This document shows, in pieces, positions 29,101 through 42,282 of a stretch of 64,000 nucleotides of DNA (positions within the stretch are counted from its first letter, which is position 1; each line of letters opens with the position of its first letter). The stretch comes from Acetivibrio straminisolvens JCM 21531. GTDB lineage: Bacteria; Bacillota; Clostridia; Acetivibrionales; Acetivibrionaceae. The stretch is from contig NZ_BAVR01000001.1 of the NCBI RefSeq assembly GCF_000521465.1, positions 1-64,000 on the forward strand, written 5' to 3'. A program made the position numbers and the translations under genes. Under the pieces are notes generated by a model, which had not been told where the DNA came from, searched no databases, and saw only the letters and a list, made by a program, of their open reading frames with translations.

Positions 29101-32100
29101 TCCATCTGGCAGTTATTAAAGGTACGGCCATAAACAATGACGGTTCTGTGAAAGTGGGATATACTGCTCCGGGAATTGAGGGACAGGCAGGAGCTATTTC
29201 GGAAGCACATTTGAAAGCAGGTGTGGATCCGGAAACTATCACATATATTGAGGCCCATGGTACAGGTACACCATTGGGAGACCCGATAGAGATTGAAGCA
29301 TTAAAACAGGTATTCGGAAAAACAACCCAAAAGAAGGGTTTTTGCGCTATAGGATCTGTTAAGACCAATATAGGCCACTTAGATGCCGCAGCAGGTGTCT
29401 CAGGATTGATAAAAACCGTCCTTGCATTGAAAAATAAAATAATACCTCCAAGCCTGAACTTTAAAAAGCCGAATCCCAAATTGAATATCCACGACAGTCC
29501 TTTTTACATAAACAATAGTTTGAAAGAATGGAAAAGCAATATCGGGCCCCTAAGGGCAGGGGTAAGCTCCTTCGGTATTGGAGGTACCAATGCTCATGCT
29601 GTGCTTGAGGAAGCCCCTGTTGTAGATTCTGATATATGCAAAAATGATGAAACTTTGCTTGTCTTCTCTGCCAAAACCCGTTCCGCTCTAGATAAGATGA
29701 CCTATGAATTTGTAGATTTCCTAAAGAAAAACAGCGATATTAATATGGCCGATGCAGCCTATACTCTACAATTGGGACGCAAGGAAATGGAGCATAGGAG
29801 ATTTGTAGTCTGTAAGTCCAGGGAAGATGCTATTTATGCCCTTGAAAATATTGACTCAATTCCTAAAAGGGTTTTTGACAGTATAGAAGGGCAAAACGGC
29901 GAGGAAAGATTTATGGAAGTTAATCCCAAAGACTATACGCTGGAGCAATTGGGACATCTCTGGTTAAAAGGCGCAAAAATTGACTGGGGAGTATTGTATG
30001 AGGGAACTAAAAGAAGAAGAATCCCGCTTCCTTCCTATCCCTTTGAAGGTAAATCCTACTGGGTGGATGGAGTGAAGAAAAATAAAGAGGCAGAGGTAAA
30101 AGGCAAAATAAGTGATATTTCAAAATGGTTCTATGCTCCGGTTTGGAAGCAATCGGCAAAGGGTGGTTTGTCGAAGAGTACAAAGTATGTAAACGCAAAC
30201 GATGTTATACTTATCCTCACAAAAGACAGCAGTTTTTGCGACAGCTTGATAAAACGAGTCAAACATTCAAACGAGAACATAATTGTAGCTAAAGCGGGAG
30301 AAAGCTTTGGCAAGATGGGAGACAGAGATTTTCTTTTTAGGCCGGAGCAAAAAGAAGATTATGACAGCTTGCTAAAAGAAATTTCAAAACTTTCTAATAA
30401 GCCGGATATAGTCTTGAATCTTCTGGGAGTTACCGAAGATGGTTCAAACACGGAAGACACAAACGGTGTAAGATGCGGAAAACAGCTTTTCTACAGCTTG
30501 GTTTATCTGGCACAGGCTTTTGGAAATCAAGGCTGGAATACACCGGTACAGTTTAAGGTATTTACTGACAATACTTTCAAGCTGTTCAATGAAAAAACCT
30601 TGTACTACGGCAAAACCCTTGCCGTGGGACCCTGCAAAGTTATTCCGAGAGAATACCCCAATATCAGATGCAGTATAGTCGACTTCGAATTGCAGCACGG
30701 AGAAAGTTTACAGCAACACGATATTATTGAGTGCTTTGTATCGGAAATATATGAAAAAGACACAGAGCTCATAACCGCTTACCGTGGTTTGGAACGCTGG
30801 ATTCAGACATTTGACGGTACACAGGTTGAAGAAAGCCCGGATTCTCTGCTGAAGAAAAACGGAGTATATCTTATCACCGGAGGGCTTGGCGGAATTGGAC
30901 TGAATCTTGCAGAATACCTGGCAAAAGAAGTACAGGCTAAACTAATTCTGGTAAGCCGCTCGGAATTTCCGGAAATGGATAAGTGGCAGGATTGGCTTTT
31001 GGAATACGGCAAAAATGACAGTATATCAAGGAAGATAAATAAGCTTGGAACTTTGCAAAATCTCGGTTCGGAAATCATGGTGTGCAAGGCCGATGTTACC
31101 GACACAAAACAGCTTGAAGTTATCAGGCATAATGCATTAAATAGGTTTGGCAGAATTGACGGTATAATTCATGCGGCTGGAAATCCCGGCGGCGGTATGA
31201 TTCAAATGAAAACCAAAGAGTTTTGTGAAAACGTTTTGGCACCAAAGGTTGACGGTACTCTTGCCCTTTATGAGACTTTTATGAGCAGTGAGCTGGATTT
31301 CTTTATTTTCTGTTCTTCATTAAATGCCATAACCGGAGGGTTCGGACAGGTTGACTATGGTGCTGCCAACGTTTTCCTTGATTCTTTTGCAAAAGCCCAT
31401 GATTCCTACAGGGGAACACGGTTTATCTCAATTAACTGGGATAGGTGGCCGGGAGTCGGTATGGCAGGTGGAACCGGACAGAAGATAGATGAAGGGGAGC
31501 CGGCTGTTCATCCCCTATTGGGCAAAAAAGTCTTGGCTACTTCCGAAAAGAAGGTCTATCTTGCAGAATTTAGCCCCAGCAAGGATTGGGTATTGTCCGA
31601 GCACCTTGTAATGGGCATACCAACCATAGCAGGTACAACCTATCTGGAAATGGCAAGGGCAGCTTATAAAGAAATGACTTCTAAGGATTCAATGCAAATA
31701 AGCGATGTAATCTTTTTAACTCCGATGGTTGTAAGACAGGATGAAGCAAGAGAAGTGTTTACCATATTGACTAAAAGCGGAAATGAGTACGATTTCCAGG
31801 TTGCAAGCAAGCTAAAGGGTGCAAAAGAAGAGGCTATCTGGCATGAACATGTAAGAGGAAAGATAAAACCCTTGGAAGAGGAAAATGCGAAACAGTTTGA
31901 CCTTGAGGAAATAAAAGCAAGGTGTTTTAGCAAAATGGAAATAAGTAAAGCTCAAGGCGATAAAACCAAGGAATTTATCAGCTTCGGCGACAGATGGAAA
32001 TCGTTAAAAGGCTTTGACCTCGGAGAAAATGAGGGGTTGGTTGAGGTTGAGCTGGCAGACGAATTTATCGGTGATCTAAAGGACTATGAACTCCATCCGG

Positions 32101-33026
32101 CCCTGCTTGATGTGGCTACTGGTTCGGTGAGATTGGCATCCGGCGGTAATTTCCTTCCTTTCTCCTATGAGAAGCTGACAATAGACAGACCGTTACCCGG
32201 AAAAATATACGGATTTATAAGATTTAAAAACGGATACAGCGCAAAACAGGATATTATAACCTGCGATATTGACATAATGAACGACAAAGGGGAGCAGATT
32301 GTTGAGATATGCAATTTCTCAATGAGACTGACAGATGATGACGCCGCAAAAAATATCAGAGAAAGGATTTCGGGACAGCAGAAAATAGGAAAGACTGCCT
32401 TTGATGATTTATACAAAATAGCAGTTAAAAAAGAATCCGGTTTCTTAAATAACGGTATATCCGAATCAGAGGGCAAGGAAGTTTTCAGACGCATTGTAAA
32501 CGGTTTATGCAAATCCCAGATAATCGTATCTGTGAAAGATCTAAATACAGCAATTGAACAAGCCAATTACATTAACCAGCAGGGTATGAAGAAAGAAGCT
32601 TATGAGAAGGATTCAAGACCGAAACATCCCAGACCCGAACTTGATAACGATTATGTACCTCCCAAAAATGACATAGAACAGAAACTTGCGGATATCTGGC
32701 AGGAAACTCTGAACATAGAAGCGGTAGGCATTCATGATGAATTCTTTGCTTTAGGCGGGGATTCATTGCTACTGATACAGCTGCACTCAAAAATCAAGGA
32801 ATCCTTCTCCACCGGCTTGGCAGTTGTAGATTTGTACAAATACAATACAATAGCTTCTCTTGCAAAATACTTAAGCAGTGAGAATAAAGAGGAGGAGCAG
32901 CCGGTATTCCAAAGTGTAAGCGAGAGGTCAAACAGACAGCTTGAAGCGATGAAACAGAAAAGGCAGGAAATGAAGCTGAAAAGACAGCAAATGAAACAAA
33001 TAAGAGGAGTGGTTAAAGTTGATTAA
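23155..33026 (+). CDS. Hybrid NRPS-PKS: FAAL-ACP-C-A-PCP-KS-KR-DH-ACP (four frameshifts)
   Basis: About 3,291 aa after one-base repairs near 23685, 24962, 26690 and 29118; the repaired length is an exact multiple of three. Approximate spans: FAAL 23155-24780, ACP 24885-25110, C 25165-26500 (HHIVFDG intact), A 26520-28030, PCP 28065-28280, KS 28330-29620 (active Cys near 28849; HGTGT and GHLDAA intact), linker without AT 29620-30090, KR 30120-31450 (GGLGGIG; YGAAN), DH-like 31510-32350, ACP 32640-32870, basic coiled tail. The A-domain pocket reads D-I-L-Q-L-G...I-W, which resembles glycine codes. It should load a fatty acid directly as acyl-AMP, add Gly, then one reduced/dehydrated C2 unit. 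Confidence 0.9.
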
Positions 33027-36000
33027 TTATCAAGACGGCAGCTATGAAGGGGCAATAGCTATAATAGGTATGAACGGCCGTTTCCCCGGAGCAAAAGATA
33101 TGGATGAGTTTTGGAATAATTTGTACAACGGCGTGGAATCGGTTAAGTTTTTCAACCGTGAAGAACTATTGAAGATGGGTATAGATGAGCATCTGCTTGA
33201 CAATCCAAGGTTTGTGGCCGCTGATGCCATATTGGACGATATAGACAAGTTTGATGCCGAGTTTTTCGATTATTCTGCCAGAGAGGCAGAGATTATGGAC
33301 CCTCAGCACCGATTGTTCCTTGAAAGTGCATGGGAAGTATTAGAGAGCGCAGGATACAACTCTGAATTATATGACGGACGAATTGCAGTATATGCCGGAG
33401 CAAATCTTAGCGGATATATGGTTCGAAACCTTTATTCCAATCCCAAGCTGGTGGAAAATCTGGGTTCATTCAAAATTATGATTGCCAATTCCCAGGACTT
33501 TCTGGCAACAAGGGTATCATACAAAATGAATTTAACAGGCCCCAGTGTTAATGTAAACACCTTTGCTCATCCTCCGTGGTTGCATTACACCTTGCATGTC
33601 AAAACCTCCAGAATTACGGATGCGATATAGCTTTGGCCGGTGGTGTGAGTTTGCAGGTATCCAGAAATGATGCCTTCTTTTATCAAGAAGGCGGAATTGG
33701 ATCCGGTGACGGGCACTGTAGAGCGTTTGATGCCAAAGCAAGCGGAACGGTCAGCGGAAGCGGTCTTGTGGTGCTGGTGCTAAAAAGGCTTGAGGACGCT
33801 ATAAGAGATGGGGATCAAATTCATGCAATCATAAGAGGTGTAGGTATTAACAACGACGGTTCGGAAAAAAACAGCTTTACAGCTCCAAATGTGGACGGGC
33901 AGGCTGAATGTATTGTTGAAGCCATTGAAATGTCGGGGGTTGATCCGGAGACAATAACTTATATCGATGCCCACGGTACGGGAACAGACCTTGGGGATCC
34001 TATTGAAATCGCTGCACTGACAAAGGCTTACCGTGCATACACAAAGAAAAAGCAGTTTTGTGCAATAGGTTCGGTAAAAACCAATATAGGACATCTGGTA
34101 ACTGCAGGAGGGCTTGCAAGCTTGGTAAAAACAGTACTGGCTATGAAGCATAGAGTAATACCTCCAAGCTTGAACTTTGAAGAACCGAACCCGAAGATTG
34201 ACTTTATAAACAGTCCGTTTTATGTAAATACGAAGCTTTCCGAATGGAAAACCGACGGATTCCCGCTGAGGCAGGTATTAGTTCCTTTGGAATAGGAGGT
34301 ACCAATACCCACGTTATTATTGAAGAGCCGCCTAAAGTTAAAAAGTCGGGGGAATCTCAAAGAACGTGGCAGTTAATAACCCTTTCTGCCAAAACGGCTA
34401 CTGCTCTTGAAAAGATGACTGAAAACCTTGCAAACCACATAAGAAAAAATCCGGATATAAATCTTGCAGACATCGCATTTACCTTAATGGTGGGACGCCG
34501 AAACTTTAATCACCGTAGAATGATAGTTTGCAAGGATGCACAAGATTTGCTCCAAAAACTTGAAGCAATGAACGATGATGAGGTATTTACACGTTTCCAG
34601 AAACCCAGGGTACAACCTGTTGTCTTCATGTTCCCGGGAGAAGAGAGCAAATATGTAAACATGGGACGGGGATTGTATGAAACAGAACCTGACTTTAGAA
34701 ACACTGTAGACCAATGCGCAGAGATTCTTGAGCCGCTGCTCGGCCTGGACATACGCAAAGTGCTTTATCCCGGTGACGATAAAATGGACTATGCAGCCTC
34801 CAAAATGAAAGAAGAAGCTATAGCACGGGCGGCAGTGTTTGTAGTTGAATACGCCATGGCAAACCTATGGATTGAATTGGAGATAGAACCTGCATGCATG
34901 TTGGGAAAAGGCGTCGGGGAATATGTGGCGGCATGTATTTCAGGAGTGTTTACCTTGGAAGATGCCCTCTCCCTTGTAGTAGCTGGTGAGGAAGAAATGG
35001 AAAGCAGGCTGGGAGGTATTTCTTTAAATTCAGTTAAAATTCCGTTCATTTCATGTGTTACAGGTTCATGGATAAATGAACAAGAGGTATCCAGCAGTAA
35101 CTATTGGATAAGCCAAAGAAGAGGTAATTTATTCTATGACGGATTGAAGGAAGTTTTGAAAGACCCTGATCAAATACTGATTGAAATGGGTCCGGCAAGT
35201 GATTTGTATGAAATTGCTGCAAGCAGCGCAATGATGGAAGATACGCAAAATCAGGATACGAAGAGAACAATACTGCGGACTCTGCCAAGCATGGAGGGAA
35301 AAGCCCAGGATGTACATCTACTGCTTGGCAGCTTGGGACAATACTGGCTTACAGGAAACAGGGTGAACTGGAACAAATTCTACACGTATGAGGAACGCCA
35401 CCGTATCCTGCTTCCAACCTATCCTTTTGAAAGACAGAGATATTGGATACAGCCCGGAAAACGCAATGATGAGGATACTCAGCCAAAGCTATTGATTTCA
35501 AAAAGTGAGGAGATCTCGGATTCCATTACAAGTTCAAAGTTTGAGGAGGGTGTTATTACTGTCACTTTAAAACAAGCCGTTGGAAGCAATGGAACGGACT
35601 TAAACGGTGACGTTAAAAAGCAACTGGAGAGTTTGCTTAAGTTTAAAGAGGACTTAGTAAAATTCTGTGAAAGCAATGAACATATCAAAGGTAAAGTTGA
35701 AGTGTCTCCTTTAGGATTAAAATTGCTTGAAACAGATAGCCAATCAAACATTGGAATTTCAGAGCAGCTTAAGAGAAGGCCAAGGCCGAACCTGCAATCG
35801 GATTATGTACCGCCCCGCAATGAATTGGAGAAAACAATTGTTGAATGCTGGCAAAAAGCTCTCGGGTTTGACAGAATAGGTATTCATGACGATTTCTTTG
35901 AGCTTGGAGGACATTCTTTGATTGCAGCAGCTATAGCCAGCGAACTGGGCAAGGTACTGGACGTACAGATACCCCTTCGTAAACTGATGGAGACAACTAC

Positions 36001-36103
36001 GGTAGAAGGTATTGCAAATCTGATAGAAACATATCGGTGGGTGTCTCAGGATACCGGCGATGAGAAAGCTAATGAAGAAGAAATTGAAGAATGTACAGTA
36101 TAA
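33019..36103 (+). CDS. PKS module KS-AT0-ACP with degenerate acyltransferase (two frameshifts)
   Basis: About 1,028 aa after repairs near 33560 and 34265. TTG 33019 overlaps the previous gene by 8 nt. KS (33046-34330) keeps the active Cys (CSSSVVALH, just after the first break), AHGTGT and NIGHL. The AT-like region (34600-35240) keeps MFPGEESKYVNMGRGLYE, but the GHSxG nucleophile motif is GKGVG (34904-34918), so the Ser is gone. ACP (35800-36020) has FELGGHSL. No KR or DH, so a beta-keto unit is expected, with malonyl delivered by the separate AT encoded at 42283. Confidence 0.9.
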
Positions 36104-36179
36104 AATGATATTTAACTTTGCAGAGGGGGATTCCAAATGTCCCTCTGCAAAACAAAGGTAAGTTATTGGGGAGGCAAAT

Positions 36180-39100
36180 ATGTCAATAGTGGAGTTTCTA
36201 TTAAAGCTGCGTAATTGCGGTGTTAAACTTAAGGTTGACGGTGACTCGCTTAGGATTCAAGCTCCAAAAGGGGCGGTGACAGAGGAATTAAAGGGAGAGA
36301 TTTTAAAAAGGAAAGCAGAGATAATAGAGTTTCTTAAAAAGGCAGAAATTGAAGCCCGTGCCAATAAGGACCCTATTTTACCGTTTCCCCGTAAAGAAGG
36401 GGATGAGATACCTCTTACTTATTCTCAGAAATCCATGTGGTTTTATCACCAACTTACAGGGGAAAGCCCTGTATTTAACATAGCCAATGCAGTAAGAATA
36501 AAAGGGTATATAGACAAAGACAGTATTATTAAATCGCTAAGCACGTTGGTTGAACGCCACGAGGCTTTGAGGACTGTTTTTAAAAATGTAAACGGAACCC
36601 CTGTGCAGATTGTTCAAAAACCTGAAACTGTTCAGCTTTTTGAAATGGATTTAAGTAATCTTTCCGATGAAAAACAACTCGAAGATGAGCTAAAAAAGCT
36701 GTTGAAGGAAGAGGCACGGTATGTATTTGATTTGGAGAAAGGTCCCCTTTTCAGATTCTGCCTGATTCGCCTCAAAGAAAATGAGCATGCTCTTTCCATG
36801 GTGATTCACCACATCATATCCGACGCATGGTCCAACGCAATTTTTGTGGGAGAATTTTTTAAACTCTATGAGTTATTGACCCAAGGCAAGGAAGCGTCAC
36901 TGCCGGAGCTTGACGTTCAGTTCGGTGATTATGCCGTATGGGAGCAAAAACAGCTTCAGAAAGACACTATGAAAGAACTGATTGACTATTGGAAAAAGCA
37001 GTTGGACAAGCCAACAACACTACAGCTTCCTACCGACAGGGTAAGACCGAAAACTCAGACTTATGAAGGCGGTTTTGAACCGGTGGTGATTTCAAAAGAG
37101 CTGACTGAGAAACTTAAGGCTCTTTGCAGCAGTGAAGGCACATCTCTTTTTATGGTAATTCTTGCAGCTTTCCAGACTTTGCTTTACAGGTATTCGGGGC
37201 AGGAGGACATATTTACCGGAACTGTTGTTGCAAACCGTAATAGAAGGGAAATAGAAAATGTAGTCGGCTTTTTCATGAATACATTAGTGATGAGAACCAA
37301 CTTTGAGGGCAATCCAAAATTCCGCGACTTGCTAAAAAGAGTAAAAGAGATGACCCTCAACGCCTATAGCTATCAGGAACTGCCTTTCGACAAAATGCTC
37401 GAAGAACTTAAGCCGGAGAGGGATATCAGCAGAACACCGCTGTTTCAGGTAATGTTTATATTGCACAACACCAGACAGGTTGAGCTTGAGATGCCGGGGG
37501 TGAAAATGGAGCCTATTGATGTTGAAAGCGGTTTGGCACCTTTTGATTTGAGACTTCAGCTTACGGAGGGCGAAGATGGAATAAAAGGCGGATTTGACTA
37601 CTGCAAGGCTTTGTTTGATGCTGATACTGTAAAACGTATGGCGGGGCATTTAAAGAGCATTCTGGAAGCCATTTGCCTAAATCCCGAAGAAAAGGTGTCA
37701 AAAATCAAGCTTCTTACAAAAGACGAAGAGGAAAAAATATTCTTTGAATTCAACAACACCAGGCTCATTACCCCACAAACAAGGCTATATTCCGGCTATT
37801 CGAAGAACAGGCAGCAAAGAATCCCGACAGCACTGCTGTAATATTTGGTGACGATAAACTTAGCTACAGAGAGCTGAACGAGAAAGCAAACCAATTGGCC
37901 CATTTGCTCAAAAGTAAGGGTGTGAAGCCGGAGAGTATAGTGGGTATTATGCTGGAACGCTCCATGGAAATGATTATTGGAATAATGGCCATTGAAAAAG
38001 CAGGGGGAGCTTATTTACCCATAGACCCCCATTATCCGGAAGACAGAATAAACTATATTCTTGAAGACAGCGGGGTATCGGTGCTGCTAACGAGCGGCAA
38101 GTTCCATGACATGAACATACAAGGAAATATTCAAAGAATCTTTCTGGAGGATAAATCCCTTTATCAGGGGGAAAGCAATAATCCGGCAAATGCAGTATTG
38201 CCCAATAGTCTTGCATATGTAATTTACACGTCCGGGTCTACCGGAAAGCCCAAAGGTACACTGATTGAGCATCATTCACTGGTAAACAGGATAAACTGGA
38301 TGCAGAAAAAATACCCCATCGGACCAAATGACACAATACTTCAAAAAACGCCTTTTACCTTTGATGTATCGGTATGGGAGATGTTCTGGTGGTCTACGCA
38401 GGGAGCAAAAGTATGTTTTCTTGAACCGGGCGGAGAAAAAGATCCGGGAAAGATACTGGAAGCAATTGAGAAGAATAATATAACCGTAATACATTTTGTG
38501 CCTTCAATGCTAAACATCTTTTTGGAATATTTGAAGGAAACCGGCCAGGCGCAAAGAGCAAAATCATTAAGACAGGTTTTTGCAAGCGGAGAGGCTTTGA
38601 CTTCCCAACAAGTAAAGCTTTTTAACAGTCTGTTGGGTACGAACGGTACAAGGCTGTCAAATCTATACGGCCCTACCGAGGCAACAATTGACGTTTCATA
38701 TTACGACTGCCCCACAGATGAAGTTCCTGATATCATACCGATAGGCAAACCTATTGACAACATCCAGCTTCTGATTATGGACAAAAATATGCAGCCCCAG
38801 CCGATAGGAGTTCCTGGAGAACTGTGCATAGCCGGTGTGGGGTTGGCCAGAGGATATTTAAATAGGCCCGAGCTTACCTCAGAAAAGTTTGTGGCGAGCC
38901 CTTTAGTTCCGTGCAAAAGAATATACCGTACCGGTGACCTGGCAAGATGGATGCCCGACGGAAACATTGAATATCTCGGAAGAATGGATTTTCAGGTTAA
39001 ACTGCGCGGATTGAGAATAGAGTTGGGGGAAATTGAAGGGGCACTGCTTTCACATCCGTCGGTTAAAGAATGCGTTGTCACAGCTTGGGAGAAAGAGCCG

Positions 39101-42100
39101 GGCAATGTTCATCTTGTGGGATATATAGTGTGCGATAAGGAAAATCCGGTAGAATCAGGGGAACTTCAGGCCTTTTTGGCAAAGAGCTTACCGGAATACA
39201 TGGTGCCGAGGATATATGTGTTTTTGGATGCATTGCCTCTGTCATCAAACGGAAAAGCGGATCGAAAAGCATTGCCGGTCCCGGTGCTATCCAAGGAGTC
39301 AAACTATGCTGCTCCGCAAAATGAAGTTGAGAAGATATTGGCGGATATATGGAAGGAAGAGCTTGGTTTAGAGAGTGTAGGAGTCAATGATAATTTCTTC
39401 GAAGTAGGAGGACACTCGCTGCTCCTTACCAAAATACACAGCCGCATAAAGAAGCAGTTTAACAAAGACTTCCCATTGGTAGATATGTTTACTTACTCAA
39501 CGATAAGCTCCCTTGCAAAATTCATAAAGGGTGAACAGGAACAGCCGTCATTTGTCAAAAATGAAGAAAGGCTCAGAAAACAAAAGCAAGCCCGGCAGAA
39601 TAAATTTGGAAATTTCGACTGTTGTGAATTACCGAAAAATAAATCCTCAGGATGTGTAGCTATTATCGGAATGTCCGGACGTTTTCCCGGTGCCAAAAAT
39701 ATTGATGAGTTCTGGGAAAATCTAAAGAACGGAGTTGATTCCATTACTACATTTTCAAAAGAAGAGGCAATTAAATCCGGGGCTAGCGATGAGGATGTAA
39801 ACGATCCGAATTATGTTTTGGCCGGAGGGATTTTGGAAGACATTGAATATTTTGATGCGTCTTTCTTTGGTTTCAACCCGAGAGAAACTGAAAATATGGA
39901 CCCCCAGCACAGGCTGTTTTTAGAGTGCGCCTATGAGGCATTGGAAAATGCGGGATATGCAAAAAATGAATATGAATATCCCGTAGGTGTCTATGCAGGG
40001 TCAAACATGAGCACATATTTTCTGTATCATCTAATGGCAAAAGTGGGGCTGAAGGACAACTTCAACATGCTTTTAAGCAATGACAAGGATTATCTGGCCA
40101 GCAGAGTGTCTTATGTATTTAATTTAAAAGGGCCGAGCATTAACGTGCAGACAGCTTGCTCCACATCCATGACTGCCATTGCACTGGCTTGCGAAGGCTT
40201 GCTCAATTATAACTGTGACATGGCAATAGCGGGCGGTGCAGCAATAAAGCTTCCGCAAAAGCTTGGCTACCTGTATCAACCGGGGATGATAGCTTCACCC
40301 GATGGCCATGCAAGACCTTTTGATGCCGATGCCCAGGGAACTGTCTTTACCAATGCTGTTGGAGTTGTTGTGTTAAAGAGGCTGGAAGATGCAATAGCTG
40401 ACGGTGATAACATTTATGCAGTTATCAAAGGGATTGCGGTAAATAATGACGGTTCCACAAAGGCAGGGTTCGCTGCTCCAAGCAGGGAAGGACAATCGGA
40501 AGTTATTGCTGCAGCACAGAGCCTTGCAGGAGTAAATCCGGATGATATAGGATATATCGAAGCCCAAGGAACGTCAACTCTTTTTGGAGATCAGATAGAA
40601 GTTGACGCGCTGAATAAAGTGTTTTCACAGAAAACCCAGCGCAAAAACTTCTGTGCATTAGGAGCGGTAAAAGGAAATGTGGGACATACAACTTCGGCTG
40701 CAGGTGCGGTGGCGATAATTAAAACAGCCCTTGCATTAAAGAATAAGCAGATACCGCCCACCGTTAATTATAAGACTCCAAATCCCAATATAGACTTTGA
40801 GAATAGCGCTTTTTATGTAAATACCAAGCTCACTGAATGGGAAAGTAACGGAAAACCCCGTCTGGCAGGGATAAATTCCTTTGGTTTTGGCGGTACCAAT
40901 GTCCACGCAATTCTTGAAGAAGCTCCTGAAATTGAGACTTCCGCAAAATCAAGAAGTCATCAGCTTCTAACCCTGTCGGCCCGCAGTAAGACTGCATTGG
41001 ACAGGATGGCCCATAATCTGGGAGAATTTTTAAAGAAAAATACGGATATCAATTTTGCAGATACTGTTTATACTTTGCATGTGGGCAGAAAAGAGTTTGA
41101 ACACCGAAGAACGTTGGTGTGCAAGAATGCCGAAGAAGCCATTTGCTTACTCCTCAATGAAAACAGGGAGAGCTCTCTTTGCGATTTTAGCGGGGGAACC
41201 AATCCGTCAATTGTATTTGTCTTTGCAGAGAGGGAAAGGCTTAAACCCAATACTGCCATTGAATTGTACAATAATTTTGATGTATTCAAAGAAGAGTTTA
41301 ACAGGGGAGCCGAAATTCTTAAATCATATCTTAGAGAGGACCCTGTCGGAATTTTATTCTCTCAAGATACACCTAAAAATTTATCGGAAAAGTATTTGAA
41401 CGATAAAAAAATCTCACGTTCAATAAACATGATTATTGAGTATGCAATGGCAAAGCTTTGGATGTCATGGGGAATTAAACCTTATACTGCAATAGGAAAG
41501 GGAATAGGTCAATATACGGCGGATTTGACAAGAGGTGTTTTATCCCTCGAAGATGCTTTGATTCGTGCTTTTTCTGATGATGGGTCCGGAAGCTATGGCA
41601 GTTTTGATAACGAGATAGAGACTTTGGCAAAAGATAACACAGTTATATTTCTTCATATGGGTGTGCCTTTCGAATTGAAGGATGCTCACAGTGCAAAAGT
41701 ATTTTTATCCCTGCCCGGTGAAGAAAGCAATCAATCGGAAGTTCAAACGGTGCTTTATACCCTTGGAAAACTATGGGAAAAGGGCTTTAAAATTAGCTGG
41801 GAGGACTTCCACAGTGGTGAGAAAAGGCGCAGAATCCCTCTTCCTACTTATCCTTTTGAGAGGAAGAAGTATTGGTAGAACAGTTCAATATGAGGGAGTA
41901 TATCAAGAACGGAAGTGATTGGTACAGTGATAATGTGGAGAATGCTTATACCAGACCCGAATTATCTACAGAATATGAAGCACCTTCTAATGAAATTGAG
42001 GAACGTATTGCAGAGATTTGGCAAAGTATCCTAGGAATTGAGCCTGTAGGAATAAAGGACAATTTCTTTGAGTTGGGCGGAGAGTCGCTGTTGTTTGTAA

Positions 42101-42276
42101 ACATGCACAATGAGCTGGAAAAGCATTATCCCGGAAAAACAAAAGTAGAGGAGATTATCACATGTCCAACTATATCGGAGATAGCAGCAATAATCGAAAA
42201 CGAAGATGAAGACGGTGCGGAAAATAGTGAGACTGAATCCTATGGGTATCAGATGTATTTTAGTGATTGGAGATGA
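36180..42276 (+). CDS. NRPS-PKS: TubC docking-C-A-PCP-KS0-AT0-ACP (two frameshifts)
   Basis: About 2,032 aa after repairs near 37763 and 41877. A TubC-type docking domain (36180-36350) should receive the upstream protein. C (36400-37720) has HHIISDA, a Gly-to-Ala change in HHxxxDG. A (37780-39280) has pocket D-V-W-H-F-S...I-D, resembling serine codes. PCP 39310-39530 follows. KS 39655-40920 keeps CSTSM and VGHTTSA, but the HGTGT motif reads QGTST (Gln codon 40565-40567), so it is probably non-condensing. The AT remnant has GKGIG (41495-41509) in place of GHSxG and is shortened. ACP 41990-42200. Confidence 0.88.
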
Positions 42277-42282
42277 AGATGT

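Noticed and set aside
29620-30090. Hidden acyltransferase in the first PKS module
   Set aside because: Only the post-KS linker (RKEMEHRRF, then PLPSYPFEGKSYW) is present; there is no FPGQG or GHSxG segment and no room for an AT.
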